In this document: one piece after another, positions 39,747-48,466 of the stretch
Position numbering within the stretch: position 1 is the first letter of the stretch
How the letters are laid out: each line of letters starts with the position of its first letter
Assembly: GCA_964595905.1 (NCBI GenBank)
Contig: CAZQSU010000007.1
Coordinates: forward strand, 1-54,195
Source of the DNA: JAFDWI01 sp964595905
GTDB lineage: Bacteria > Actinomycetota > Acidimicrobiia > Acidimicrobiales > Iamiaceae
DNA: 54,195 bases
Reading direction: 5' to 3'
Notes under the pieces: model-generated
Told to the model about the DNA's origin: nothing
Database searches by the model: none
What the model saw: only the letters and a program-made list of their open reading frames with translations
Made by a program: the position numbers and the translations under genes

Positions 39747-41305
39747 GCCGACCGTCGGTGTCGGGCCGGAAGCCCTCGACGCTCGCGCCGGGACGTCTGC
39801 ACCGGCTCGTGGTCGGCATCGCGCTCGTTGCGCTCGTCGTCACGGCGGCGGTCGTCGACCGACCGTCGACCGAGCGCGTGCCTCAGCGCATCCCGGACCA
39901 GTCCGACATCGCCCAGGTCGGCGCGGCCACCTACGCCCGCCCGTCGCGCACCGCGCGCGATCGGTCGATGCCGGTGTCCGCGCCGCTCGGCGCGGCGTCG
40001 ACGACCTGGTTCTGTGGCGGGGCGCCGGCCGACCGGTCGACGATCGTGCTGACCAACCGAGCTGCCTACGCCCGACAGGTGATCGTCACCACGGTCACCG
40101 CCGACCGACACCGTGCCGAGCGACGGGTCGGTGTGCCGGCGCGGGCAACCCGCGATCTGTCGCTCGACTTCGCCGGAGCGACGGTGGTCGCCGCGATCGT
40201 CGAGTCGCGCCACGGTGGCGTCGTCGCGCAGCAACGGATCGCCGGGCCCGACACCCAGACCACGGCCGCGTGCGCCACGGTCTCGTCCGAGGAATGGTTC
40301 TTCGCCGGCGGCGACACCCAGCGTGGTGCGTCCGAGACGCTCGCGCTGTTCAATCCCTTCGACGATCTCGCAACGGCTGACGTCACCTTCCTCACGCCGG
40401 ACGGTTTCCGACGCCCCCAGGCCACCCAGGGCCTCGCCGTGCCGGGACGCAGCGTGGTGCTGGTCGACGTCGGCAAGGTCCAGAACCGGCGGAGCAACCT
40501 CGGAGCGGCCGTGACCACGCGGGCGGGTCGCCTCGTCGCGTGGCGGTACCAGACCTTCGACGGGTCGGGACCGGCGATCGGCAAGGGTCAGCCGCCCAAG
40601 GGTGTGTCGCTCGCGCTCGGATCGGCGACACCGCTGACCCGCTTCGCGTTGCCCACGGCGTCGACGGGCGAGGGCGTGCAGCCGCGTCTGTTGATCGCCA
40701 ACCCGGGCGCCACCTCGGCCACGGTGCAGCTCACCTTCGCCGTCGACGATCCGGCCACGAACGGGCAACCGCCTCCCACGACCATCGACCTGTTGTCGGG
40801 GGCGGTCCAGGAGATCGGCACCGACCAGTTGCAGCAGATTCCTCCGGGCGTCGCCTTCAGCGTGTCGGGTCGGGTCGTCGACGGCGGCGCGGTGGTCGCG
40901 GAGCTCTGGTTCGACGGAGCCGCGCCGGCGAGCGGCCACGGCTCGTTCGCGGCGCCGGCGTTCGGGCTCGCGGCGACGGGGTGGGTGGTGCCCGTGGGTC
41001 TGGGATCACCGGGACTCGACCAGTTGGGGGTGGCGTCCGCAGGCCGGACCGCCCGACTGACGGCGTGGGTGCTCGCCGACGGCAGACGCACGCGGGTACC
41101 CCTGGCCGGGCAACCCGGTGCCGTCCCGGCCGGCGGCCGGATCACGATCGATCTGACCGGGGTTCTCGAGGACCATCCGGGTGCGGCGCTCGAGGTGACG
41201 GCGTCGGCACCGGTGACGGTGTCGAGGTTGCAGACCGGCCCCGACGACCGCGGGCTGGTCTCTGCCCCGGCGGTGCCGATCGCCGGCGGGCTCGCCGATC
41301 CCTGA
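39743..41305 (+). CDS. DUF5719 family secreted/membrane-anchored protein
   Basis: This 520-residue protein of unknown function matches the DUF5719 family by context and appearance. The N-terminal membrane anchor (about 19-38, LVVGIALVALVVTAAVVD) precedes several repeated extracytoplasmic beta-rich domains. These carry recurring NP and LFNPF-type elements (ALFNPFDDLATADVTF, RLLIANPGATSATVQLTF). WFCGGAPADRSTIVLTN and WFFAGGDTQRGASETLAL are internal repeats of one motif. The GTG start overlaps the giant glycosyltransferase stop by 4 bases and has GGAGG upstream, so the two are co-translated. In actinobacteria the pair recurs, suggesting that it assists glycan assembly outside the membrane. No catalytic residues are obvious. 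Confidence 0.82.
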   Translation: MSRPSVSGRKPSTLAPGRLHRLVVGIALVALVVTAAVVDRPSTERVPQRIPDQSDIAQVGAATYARPSRTARDRSMPVSAPLGAASTTWFCGGAPADRSTIVLTNRAAYARQVIVTTVTADRHRAERRVGVPARATRDLSLDFAGATVVAAIVESRHGGVVAQQRIAGPDTQTTAACATVSSEEWFFAGGDTQRGASETLALFNPFDDLATADVTFLTPDGFRRPQATQGLAVPGRSVVLVDVGKVQNRRSNLGAAVTTRAGRLVAWRYQTFDGSGPAIGKGQPPKGVSLALGSATPLTRFALPTASTGEGVQPRLLIANPGATSATVQLTFAVDDPATNGQPPPTTIDLLSGAVQEIGTDQLQQIPPGVAFSVSGRVVDGGAVVAELWFDGAAPASGHGSFAAPAFGLAATGWVVPVGLGSPGLDQLGVASAGRTARLTAWVLADGRRTRVPLAGQPGAVPAGGRITIDLTGVLEDHPGAALEVTASAPVTVSRLQTGPDDRGLVSAPAVPIAGGLADP

Positions 41306-41348
41306 GCGGGTTGGCCCCGACCGGCCCGGTGGAGACAGACTGCCGGGT

Positions 41349-41756
41349 GTGATCCAGATCGTCGTGGCCGTCGTCATCGTCGTGGCCGGTATCGCCGTCG
41401 CCGCGGTGATCCGCCGCCGCGATGCGGGCCGTCTGGCCCAGGGCAGACGCTGGAGCGTGCCCGCCCAACTCGAGCGTCGCGACTTCGCCGAGCCCGAGGC
41501 CGAACGGCTGGTGGTCGTGTTCTCGTCGGAGACCTGTGACGCGTGCGCACGGACCTGGCAGCGCGTCGAGCAACTCGCCGGGCCGGGAACGGCGATCGAC
41601 CGGGTCTCGTACCAGGAACGCCCCGATCTGCACGACCGCTACGGCATCGACGCGGTGCCGACGTTGCTGGTGGCCGACCACGAAGGTGTGGTCGAGCGGT
41701 CGTTCGTCGGACCTCCCGACGCCGACGAACTCACCGAGGCGCTCGCGTCGGCCTGA
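41349..41756 (+). CDS. Membrane-anchored thioredoxin-like protein
   Basis: This 135-residue protein has an N-terminal membrane helix (about 2-21) and a thioredoxin-like fold. A redox motif CDAC in FSSETCDACART and the conserved cis-proline segment GIDAVPTLLVAD are present. The motif differs from the canonical CGPC and lacks a proline. It may act as an extracytoplasmic or inner-face disulphide oxidoreductase, or the CDAC pair may serve another redox role. The start is GTG 41349, 43 bases after DUF5719. It is convergent with ftsH. Confidence 0.8.
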   Translation: MIQIVVAVVIVVAGIAVAAVIRRRDAGRLAQGRRWSVPAQLERRDFAEPEAERLVVVFSSETCDACARTWQRVEQLAGPGTAIDRVSYQERPDLHDRYGIDAVPTLLVADHEGVVERSFVGPPDADELTEALASA

Positions 41757-41812
41757 CCGCCTGCCGCGGGCGACGCGGGTCCCGACCGGTCGCGACGCTT
41801 CTCAGGCGGTCG
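41756..41812. terminator. Inverted repeat spanning the trx-like/ftsH convergent ends
   Basis: GACCGCCTG (41756-41764) and CAGGCGGTC (41804-41812) are perfect 9-bp inverted repeats separated by 39 bases. They include or abut the two convergent stop codons. The loop is long and there is no T-run, so terminator function is uncertain. Confidence 0.3.
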
Positions 41813-43922
41813 GGGGATCGGTCGCGATGCCGCGACGGTGCGCCCAGGCGGGTTGCTGGTCGTCCTCGGCCGGCGCCGTCGCCTCGTCGTCGGCCACCTC
41901 GGTCGTGGATCCGAATCCGTCGGCGTCGTCCGCGCGCGGATCGCCCGTCGGACCGTTCGAGCCGACCGACAGCACCGCGGCGTCGCCGGAACCCGACGGG
42001 TCGCCCGTCGGGACGGGAGGTGTCCCGCCGCCTCCGCCTCCGGGACGGCCCATCTCGGTGAGCCGTTCGACCTCGGCGCCGTCGATGGTCTCGTGTTCGA
42101 GCAGCGCCCGGGCGATCAGGTCGAGGCTGTGGCGGTACTCGGTGAGGATCTCCTTGCACCGCGCCTCGGCGTCGCGCAGGATGCGTTCGACCTCTTCGTC
42201 GATGACGCGGGCGGTCTCGTCGGAGTACTTTCGTGGTTGCCCGAGTTCCTCACCGAGGAAGACCTCGCTCTCCGAACCCCAGGCCATCGGGCCGACCCGT
42301 TCGGACATCCCGAACTCGCGGACCATGCGGGTGGCGAGCTCGGTGGCGTTCATCAGGTCGTTCGCCGCGCCCGACGACGACACGCCGAACACGAGCTTCT
42401 CGGCGATCCGGCCGCCCATGGCGACCACGATGCGCTGTTCGATGAAGTCCTGTTCGTAGCTGTGGCGGTCTTCGGTGGGAAGCTGCATGGTGACCCCGAG
42501 CGCCATGCCCATGGGCAGGATCGTCACCTTGTGCACCGGGTCGGCCTTGGGGAGCACCGCGGCACAGAGGGCATGGCCACCCTCGTGGTAGGCCGTGAGC
42601 TCCTTCTCGCGGTCGGACATGGCCAGCGACTCTCGACGTTGGCCCATCAACATGCGGTCGCGTGCATAGTCGAAGTCGACCATCGTGACCTGCTCGCGTG
42701 ACTGGCGGACGGCGTGCAGCGCGGCTTCGTTGACCAGGTTCGACAGATCGGCGCCGCTCATGCCGGGCGTACCACGGGCGACCACCGACAAGTCGACGTC
42801 CGAGGCGACGTCCTTGCCCTTGGAGTGCACTTTGAGCACGGCGAGGCGCTCTTCGAGTTCGGGCAGCGGCACGACCACCTGACGGTCGAAGCGGCCCGGA
42901 CGCAGCAGCGCCGGGTCGAGGATGTCGGGACGGTTCGTCGCCGCCATCATCACGATGCCCTCGGTCGCCTCGAAGCCGTCCATCTCGGCGAGCATCTGGT
43001 TGAGGGTCTGCTCGCGTTCGTCGTGACCGCCACCCAGACCGGCGCCACGTTTGCGTCCGATCGAGTCGATCTCGTCGATGAAGATGATCGCCCGACCCAT
43101 CTTGCGGGCGGTGGCGAACAGGTCACGGACCCGACTGGCGCCGACGCCGACGAACATCTCCATGAAGTCCGATCCGGTCACCGACAGGAACGGCACGCCG
43201 GCCTCGCCCGCGACGGCGCGGGCGATGAGGGTCTTGCCGGTTCCCGGCGGACCCACCAGGAGGACGCCCTTGGGGATGCGCGCACCGATGCGGGCGAACT
43301 GCTCGGGATGTTTGAGAAAGTCGACCACCTCGCGGATCTCGGTCTTGACGCCCTCGTAGCCGGCGACGTCCGCGAACGTGGTGCGCGGCGAATCCGAGTC
43401 GTAGGTCTTGGCCTTCGACCGGCCGACCGACATGATCCCGCCCATCTGACCCGACGAACGGCGCATGAACCAGAAGATCAACAGCACCGGGATCGCGAGC
43501 ATGAACAGGTACGGCAGCAGGGTCAGCAGGCCGTTCTCGCTGGGGGTGGTCGTCGAGAACTTGACGTCGTGTTTCCGCAGCGTCGCGAGGTCCTCGGAGG
43601 GGAAGTCCAGCAGGCCGGTGGTGCTGAACTCGGAACCGTCGGAGTAGGTGCCGCTGATGTGCCCGGTGGCGTTGTTGAACTTGACCGATTCGACCTTGTT
43701 CGTCGTCACGTCGTGCATGAACGACGAGTACGAGATGTCGTTGCTGCTGCCGGTGGAACCGACGGCGTACAGCCCGATGACCACCACAACGACCCCGACG
43801 AGAACCCAGACCATCCACTTGGGCCAACCACCCTCGAGATGCGGCCCGGACGGACCGCCCTTTTGGCCGCCCGACGGGCGCCGCGGCGGTGGCGGAGGCG
43901 GAGGAGGGCCGTTCTCGGGCAT
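41802..43922 (-). CDS. ftsH: ATP-dependent zinc metalloprotease FtsH
   Basis: This is a membrane-bound AAA+ protease degrading misfolded or regulatory proteins. The 706-residue protein has two membrane segments (about 36-52 and 134-152) flanking the extracytoplasmic domain. The AAA domain carries Walker A GPPGTGKT (224-231), Walker B IIFIDEID (279-286) and a second-region arginine run RPGRFDR. The protease zinc site is HEGGH (446-450), with a third ligand in AANDLMNAT (Asp522). The central residues read HEGGH rather than the common HEAGH, still fitting HExxH. It has an N-terminal proline run and a long acidic C-terminal tail (about 635-706), both longer than usual. A TACCAT hexamer lies 6 bases before the ATG. 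Confidence 0.96.
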   Translation of the reverse strand: MPENGPPPPPPPPRRPSGGQKGGPSGPHLEGGWPKWMVWVLVGVVVVVIGLYAVGSTGSSNDISYSSFMHDVTTNKVESVKFNNATGHISGTYSDGSEFSTTGLLDFPSEDLATLRKHDVKFSTTTPSENGLLTLLPYLFMLAIPVLLIFWFMRRSSGQMGGIMSVGRSKAKTYDSDSPRTTFADVAGYEGVKTEIREVVDFLKHPEQFARIGARIPKGVLLVGPPGTGKTLIARAVAGEAGVPFLSVTGSDFMEMFVGVGASRVRDLFATARKMGRAIIFIDEIDSIGRKRGAGLGGGHDEREQTLNQMLAEMDGFEATEGIVMMAATNRPDILDPALLRPGRFDRQVVVPLPELEERLAVLKVHSKGKDVASDVDLSVVARGTPGMSGADLSNLVNEAALHAVRQSREQVTMVDFDYARDRMLMGQRRESLAMSDREKELTAYHEGGHALCAAVLPKADPVHKVTILPMGMALGVTMQLPTEDRHSYEQDFIEQRIVVAMGGRIAEKLVFGVSSSGAANDLMNATELATRMVREFGMSERVGPMAWGSESEVFLGEELGQPRKYSDETARVIDEEVERILRDAEARCKEILTEYRHSLDLIARALLEHETIDGAEVERLTEMGRPGGGGGGTPPVPTGDPSGSGDAAVLSVGSNGPTGDPRADDADGFGSTTEVADDEATAPAEDDQQPAWAHRRGIATDPPTA

Positions 43923-43928
43923 GACACC

Positions 43929-43934
43929 ATGGTA
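43929..43934 (-). promoter_or_regulatory. -10 hexamer of a probably leaderless promoter (ftsH)
   Basis: On the minus strand TACCAT ends 6 bases before the ftsH ATG. The spacing suits transcription starting at the start codon. Confidence 0.45.
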
Positions 43935-44092
43935 GTGGTGAGGTCTCGTCGATCCCGCCCTCGACGCTCGCCATGTGTCGGTTTTCGCCGGGGTGGCGAC
44001 CGGATCGCGGCAAGCGGGGTCGGTGATGGGTCGCGCGGACGGGCTGACCGTGTCCGTGTCCGATCAACCACCGATTCGGTGACGCACGGCGA

Positions 44093-44098
44093 TAGCCT
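44093..44098 (+). promoter_or_regulatory. -10 hexamer of a probably leaderless promoter (DUF3499 gene)
   Basis: TAGCCT ends 8 bases before the ATG at 44107. No Shine-Dalgarno sequence is present. Confidence 0.45.
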
Positions 44099-44106
44099 GT
44101 GCCGTC

Positions 44107-44394
44107 ATGCAACGCCACTGTGCGCGTCCCGGTTGTACGACCACGGCCACGGCCACCCTCACCTACGACTACGCCGGCGGCACGGTGTGGATCGACCGGC
44201 TCAGCGCCGAGGCGCATCCGATGACCCATGATCTGTGCACCCGTCACGCCGACGCGTTGGGGGTGCCCCGGGGATGGCTGCTCCAGGACCGACGCCCGGT
44301 CGTCGCTCCGCTGTTCGCCGAACCGCAGCCACGGGGACGGCGGGTCGACCGCGCCGGGTCGGGATCGACCCAGGCACGCACCCTGGCGGGTTGA
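44107..44394 (+). CDS. DUF3499 family protein
   Basis: This is a 95-residue protein of unknown function. It has the DUF3499 pattern: an N-terminal cysteine pair in RHCARPGCTTTATATLTYDY and a second set in THDLCTRHADALGVPRGW, followed by a basic low-complexity tail. The cysteine and histidine spacing suggests a small zinc ribbon-like fold. In Streptomyces the equivalent gene lies near DUF5719, phosphomannomutase and the TobH-like gene, the same set present here, which supports the assignment. No role is known. It is divergent from ftsH with a short gap holding the two facing promoters. Confidence 0.85.
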   Translation: MQRHCARPGCTTTATATLTYDYAGGTVWIDRLSAEAHPMTHDLCTRHADALGVPRGWLLQDRRPVVAPLFAEPQPRGRRVDRAGSGSTQARTLAG

Positions 44395-44469
44395 GCCCGG
44401 TCCGGTGTCGCCGTGACCGGGCCCGGCCGCCGCTCGGGGTCGGCTGTGCGGATCGCTCCGCCGAATGAA

Positions 44470-44475
44470 TAGCCT
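44470..44475 (+). promoter_or_regulatory. Candidate -10 hexamer for the CPBP protease gene
   Basis: TAGCCT would start transcription near 44482. This leaves a 12-base leader for the GTG at 44495 or about 33 bases for the alternative GTG at 44516. Confidence 0.3.
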
Positions 44476-44494
44476 GACCGGCTGACCGCCCCCG

Positions 44495-45259
44495 GTGTCG
44501 ATCGAATGGGAGAACGTGACCGGACCGTCCACCGCCCCGCCGCCACCACCTCCGCCGCCGACCTGGCGCCAGTCGAGGTGGGGCCTCGCGGACGCGCTCT
44601 GGGGTTGGGGCGCGGCCGTGGTGCTCGGTGCGGTGGTCGGGGCGCTGATCATCTCGGCCGCCGGGTACGCCGGCGCCGACCAGGAGGGCTGGCCGCTCTG
44701 GTTGGTCGCGGTCACCCAGGTGCCGCTGTGGATCGGACTGCTCGGAGCGCCGGTCGTCGCGGCGCGGCGCAACGGGAGCACCCTGGCGCGCGAGTTCGGT
44801 CTCGTCGCCCGGGTGTCCGACATTCCCGTCGGTCTGGTGATCGGCATCATCGGGCAGTTCCTGCTCGTGCCGCTGATCTCGTATCCGTGGTTGGCGCTGT
44901 GGGACAAGACCCCCGACGATCTGTCGCACACGGCGGAATCGCTCGTGTCAAAGGCGACCGATCCGCTCGGCGTCGTCCTGCTCATCGCCATCGTGGTGAT
45001 CGGCGCGCCGATCATCGAGGAGGTCTTCTACCGGGGACTGCTGCTCAGGTCGTTGCAGAAGTCGTTGCCCGACTGGGGGGCGATCGTGGTGTGCGGGCTC
45101 GTGTTCGGGGCGTCGCACTTCCAACTGCTCGGCTTGCCTGCGCTCGCTGCGTTCGGCATGGTGCTCGCGTTCATCGCGGTGCGCACCCGCCGGCTCGGTA
45201 TGGCGATCGCGGCGCACCTGAGCTTCAATGCCGTGACCGTGTGGTACCTGCTGCGGTGA
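44495..45259 (+). CDS. CPBP-family intramembrane metalloprotease
   Basis: This 254-residue membrane protein is of the CPBP (CaaX protease/bacteriocin-processing) family. About six to eight membrane helices are predicted, and the conserved motifs are EEVFYRG (EExxxR), FGASHFQ (FxxxH) and HLSFNA (HxxxN). Roles of relatives range from prenyl-protein processing to self-immunity, so the substrate is unknown. Either GTG 44495 or GTG 44516 could be the start. The second has GGGAGA only about 3 bases upstream, closer than usual, and the first has no ribosome binding site, so the choice is tentative. A large membrane protein gene follows 13 bases later, probably co-transcribed. Confidence 0.85.
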   Translation: MSIEWENVTGPSTAPPPPPPPPTWRQSRWGLADALWGWGAAVVLGAVVGALIISAAGYAGADQEGWPLWLVAVTQVPLWIGLLGAPVVAARRNGSTLAREFGLVARVSDIPVGLVIGIIGQFLLVPLISYPWLALWDKTPDDLSHTAESLVSKATDPLGVVLLIAIVVIGAPIIEEVFYRGLLLRSLQKSLPDWGAIVVCGLVFGASHFQLLGLPALAAFGMVLAFIAVRTRRLGMAIAAHLSFNAVTVWYLLR

Positions 45260-45272
45260 TGGGAGCACGCAC

Positions 45273-48200
45273 ATGAGCGATCGAGACGACGTGCCCGGCG
45301 GCGCGACCCCGTCGGAGCCTCCGGCCCGCGGTCGACCCGATGCGCCGGCCGACCCGCCGTCGATCGACGAGCCGATCGACGAGTTGCTCGCGCCCGTGGA
45401 GGTTCCCGAGGAGGTGCCCGTGGCCGGTGCCGCCGACGGGAAGGGAGCGTCGGCGGTCGGGGCCGACGGTGGCCCGCCACGCGGAGATGCCACCGGCGAC
45501 CGTGCTGTCGCCGACGAACCGGCACTCCCCGGCACCGCCGATGACGACGCCGTCGCGGTCGCCGAGGCCAAACTGCTGCGCGCGGCCGACTCCTGGGACG
45601 ACCTGGTGACCCCGATCACGCCGCCGCGCGCCGAACGGGCCGATCTGCCGCCGCTCGAACCGGGGTGGCAGGCGAACCGGGCCCGTCTGACGGCCTGGCT
45701 GTCGCGGGTGCTGCGCCGGCCGTTGTCGTCGTGGGTGACGCTCGTCGTGGTGGTGGGCGCATCCGCCTACATCCTGTCGACGCTGCATCCGACCCTGCTC
45801 CTGCGCGACACCACAGCGACCGGCGGCGACATGGGCGCCCACGTGTGGGGCCCGATGTATTTGATGCGCCACGTGTTGCCGCACTTCCGGTTCACCGGCT
45901 GGACCCCCGACTGGTACGCGGGGTTCCCGGCGTTCGGCTACTACATGGTCCTCCCGGCGTACGCGATCGTGGCGGTCACCAAGGGCATGCCCGGCTTCGG
46001 CGCCGTACCGGCGGCGCTCGTCTCCGCAGCGATCGCGGTGTCGGGGTTCGTGTCGCGTCGGCTGTTCGCCGCCCGCAAGGTGCTGGCCGTCGTCGGGGTG
46101 ATCCTGGTGGTCGTGTCGATCCCGGTGCCCTACAACATCGCGTTCAAGCTGGTGACCGTGGTGGGGCTGGTGACCATGCCGATCTCGGCGTGGGCGTTCG
46201 CGAAGCTCGCCGACCTGCGTTTCCCGGCGCCGCCGATCTTCGCGGCCGCGGCGCTGGTCTTCGTCTACAACCGGGAGCCGTTGGTCCGCTATCCCTCCAG
46301 CGGCGAGCTGATCGGCACGGGCAACATCATCGGCGGGAACATGCTGTCGACGATGGCGGGGGAGTACTCGTTCTCGATCGCGCTGTCGTTGTCGCTGGTG
46401 TACTTCGGGGTGCTGGCACGGGCGCTGCGCACCGGCCGGCACCGGGCGCTGACCGCCGGACTGTTGGCGCTGGTGGGGCTGTGTCACCTGCTGCCGTTCT
46501 TCTTCGCGCTGGTGTTGACCCTGGTGCTCTTCGCCGTGCGCCCGTCGTTCGGGCGGTTGAAGATGCTCGTCGTGATCGGCGTGGTCGCCGGTGCCCTGGC
46601 GGCGTTCTGGATGCTGCCGTTCTACTGGTACCGCAAGTTCACGATCGACATGGGCTTCGAGCAGTTGCCCCCCAGCGGACTCGGCTACACCGACTATCTG
46701 TTCCCGGGCCGGATGACGTGGATCTTCCTGCTCGCGGCGGTGGGGGTGGTGGTCGCGCTCGCGTTCCGCAACCGGATCGGCCAGATGCTGATCGGCTGTG
46801 TGGTCGTGACCGCGCTGGCGTTCCGTTTCATGCCGCAGATCCAGTTGTGGAACGCCCGGATCCTGCCCTTCTACTACCTCTCGTTGATGTTCCTCGCCGC
46901 GTTCGGGGTCTTCGGCGTGATCTTCGCCCTGTCGACATTGGTGACCCGGGTGCCGGGGCGCCCCAATGCGTTCGTCACGAACGGCTGCGCGGTGATCGCG
47001 GTGTTGGCCGCGTTCGTGTTCGTCGGGCTGCCGCTGCACCGCCTGCCCGGCGGGTCGACGAGCAAGGCCGACGGCAAGTACCACTTCCTCCTGTGGGCGA
47101 CCGGCGACTCGAACCCGGCATCGGGGTGGGCCGAGTGGAACTACGCCGGTTACGAGGGGCGGACCGCCGCCACGGCGACCTCGGCGAATCCCTACGCCGA
47201 ATACCACGACCTGGTCGAGACCATGGCCCGCCTCGGCGACGATCCCGCGCACGGCTGTGGCAGGGCGATGTGGGAGGCCGACAACGAGCGCGAAGGCGCC
47301 TACGGCACGCCGATGGCGCTGATGCTGCTGCCGTACTGGACCGACTCGTGCATCGGGTCGATGGAGGGGCTGTACTTCGAGTCCTCCGCGACCACGCCGT
47401 TCCACTTCATCGACGCGGCGGAGCTGTCGGCGAAGCCGTCGAACCCCATGCGTGGCCTGCCCTACCCGGGTCTGGACGTGGCCGCCGGGGTGAAGCATCT
47501 GCAGATGCTGGGCGTGAAGTACTACCTCGCCGACTCGTCCGCGACGATCGGCGCCGCCGATCAGTTGCCGGAGTTGACCAAGGTCGCCACGTCGGGTCCG
47601 TGGCACGTGTACCAGATCGCGGATTCGTCGCTGGTGGCCCCGTTGACCCACGAGCCGGCGGTGTGGAACGTCCACGACCAGGCGGTGTCGTCGGTGCAGC
47701 CGTCGGTGGCGTGGTATCTCGACCCGACCCGTTGGGACGTGCCCTTCGCCTTCAGCGGCCCTTCTGACTGGAAACGGGTGAAGGTCGACACGTCGTACTG
47801 GGATCACGACTGGTCGACGTTGACCGACACCGTCACGCAGGTCACGGGCAAGTCGACCGAGGTGCCCCTTCCCCGGGTGACCACGCCGGCGCTGCCCGAG
47901 GTGAAGGTGTCGAAGGTCTCGTCGTCGACCGATTCGATCTCGTTCGACGTCGACCAGGTCGGCGTGCCCGTTCGGGTGAAGGTGTCGTACTTCCCGAACT
48001 GGCAGGTGCGAGGTGCCAAGGGACCGTACCGGATCACGCCGAACCAGATGGTCGTGATCCCCACGTCGAAGCACGTCGAGCTGCACTACGGGCGCACGCC
48101 GGTCGACTGGACCGGCATCGTGCTGTTGATCCTGGGTCTCGCCGCGCTCGCCTCTCTGGCGCGGCGCCCGGCGGTCGCGGTCGCGTCGCCGATGTACGAG

Positions 48201-48452
48201 CGACTCAGCGGGCGCGTCGCCGAGCGGCGGTCCGCCAGGCGGGCGCGGCGACGCGACGACGGCGGGCACGGCGGCATCGACGACGGTGCTCCGCCGCCGG
48301 TCGGCGGGCCGCCGCCCGACGAACCACCCGACCCGCCGCCGGCCGATCCGGCCACGACCATCCCGGTCGCGCCGCCGCCGAAGGCACCCACACCCCCGAC
48401 CGACCCGGTGGTCGACCGGCCCGAACCCGACGATTCCGCTGCGGCCGATTAG
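45273..48452 (+). CDS. Large multi-spanning membrane protein, PTPS-related family
   Basis: This 1059-residue protein resembles the family annotated as 6-pyruvoyl-tetrahydropterin-synthase-related membrane proteins, which look like GT-C type glycosyltransferases. A disordered acidic N-terminus (about 1-135) is followed by some 10 to 12 predicted membrane helices (about 150-615). GGDMGAHVWGPMYLMRHVLP and WTPDWYAGFPAFGYYMVLP are the family's early loop motifs. An extracytoplasmic domain (about 620-945), one last helix and a Pro-rich charged tail follow. It probably handles a lipid-linked sugar at the outer face; substrate unknown. It starts 13 bases after the CPBP gene and precedes phosphomannomutase. 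Confidence 0.83.
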   Translation: MSDRDDVPGGATPSEPPARGRPDAPADPPSIDEPIDELLAPVEVPEEVPVAGAADGKGASAVGADGGPPRGDATGDRAVADEPALPGTADDDAVAVAEAKLLRAADSWDDLVTPITPPRAERADLPPLEPGWQANRARLTAWLSRVLRRPLSSWVTLVVVVGASAYILSTLHPTLLLRDTTATGGDMGAHVWGPMYLMRHVLPHFRFTGWTPDWYAGFPAFGYYMVLPAYAIVAVTKGMPGFGAVPAALVSAAIAVSGFVSRRLFAARKVLAVVGVILVVVSIPVPYNIAFKLVTVVGLVTMPISAWAFAKLADLRFPAPPIFAAAALVFVYNREPLVRYPSSGELIGTGNIIGGNMLSTMAGEYSFSIALSLSLVYFGVLARALRTGRHRALTAGLLALVGLCHLLPFFFALVLTLVLFAVRPSFGRLKMLVVIGVVAGALAAFWMLPFYWYRKFTIDMGFEQLPPSGLGYTDYLFPGRMTWIFLLAAVGVVVALAFRNRIGQMLIGCVVVTALAFRFMPQIQLWNARILPFYYLSLMFLAAFGVFGVIFALSTLVTRVPGRPNAFVTNGCAVIAVLAAFVFVGLPLHRLPGGSTSKADGKYHFLLWATGDSNPASGWAEWNYAGYEGRTAATATSANPYAEYHDLVETMARLGDDPAHGCGRAMWEADNEREGAYGTPMALMLLPYWTDSCIGSMEGLYFESSATTPFHFIDAAELSAKPSNPMRGLPYPGLDVAAGVKHLQMLGVKYYLADSSATIGAADQLPELTKVATSGPWHVYQIADSSLVAPLTHEPAVWNVHDQAVSSVQPSVAWYLDPTRWDVPFAFSGPSDWKRVKVDTSYWDHDWSTLTDTVTQVTGKSTEVPLPRVTTPALPEVKVSKVSSSTDSISFDVDQVGVPVRVKVSYFPNWQVRGAKGPYRITPNQMVVIPTSKHVELHYGRTPVDWTGIVLLILGLAALASLARRPAVAVASPMYERLSGRVAERRSARRARRRDDGGHGGIDDGAPPPVGGPPPDEPPDPPPADPATTIPVAPPPKAPTPPTDPVVDRPEPDDSAAAD

Positions 48453-48455
48453 GGT
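48450..48455 (+). promoter_or_regulatory. -10 hexamer upstream of phosphomannomutase
   Basis: TAGGGT ends 11 bases before the ATG at 48467 and overlaps the previous stop. It implies a very short or absent leader. Confidence 0.4.
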
Positions 48456-48466
48456 CTGGTGTCGTC

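Noticed and set aside
45225..48269. Very long open frame (about 1000 codons) on the minus strand opposite the PTPS-related protein
   Set aside because: It is Arg/His/Asp-rich with no domain, as expected from the reverse strand of a GC3-rich gene. The plus-strand frame has clear membrane helices and motifs.
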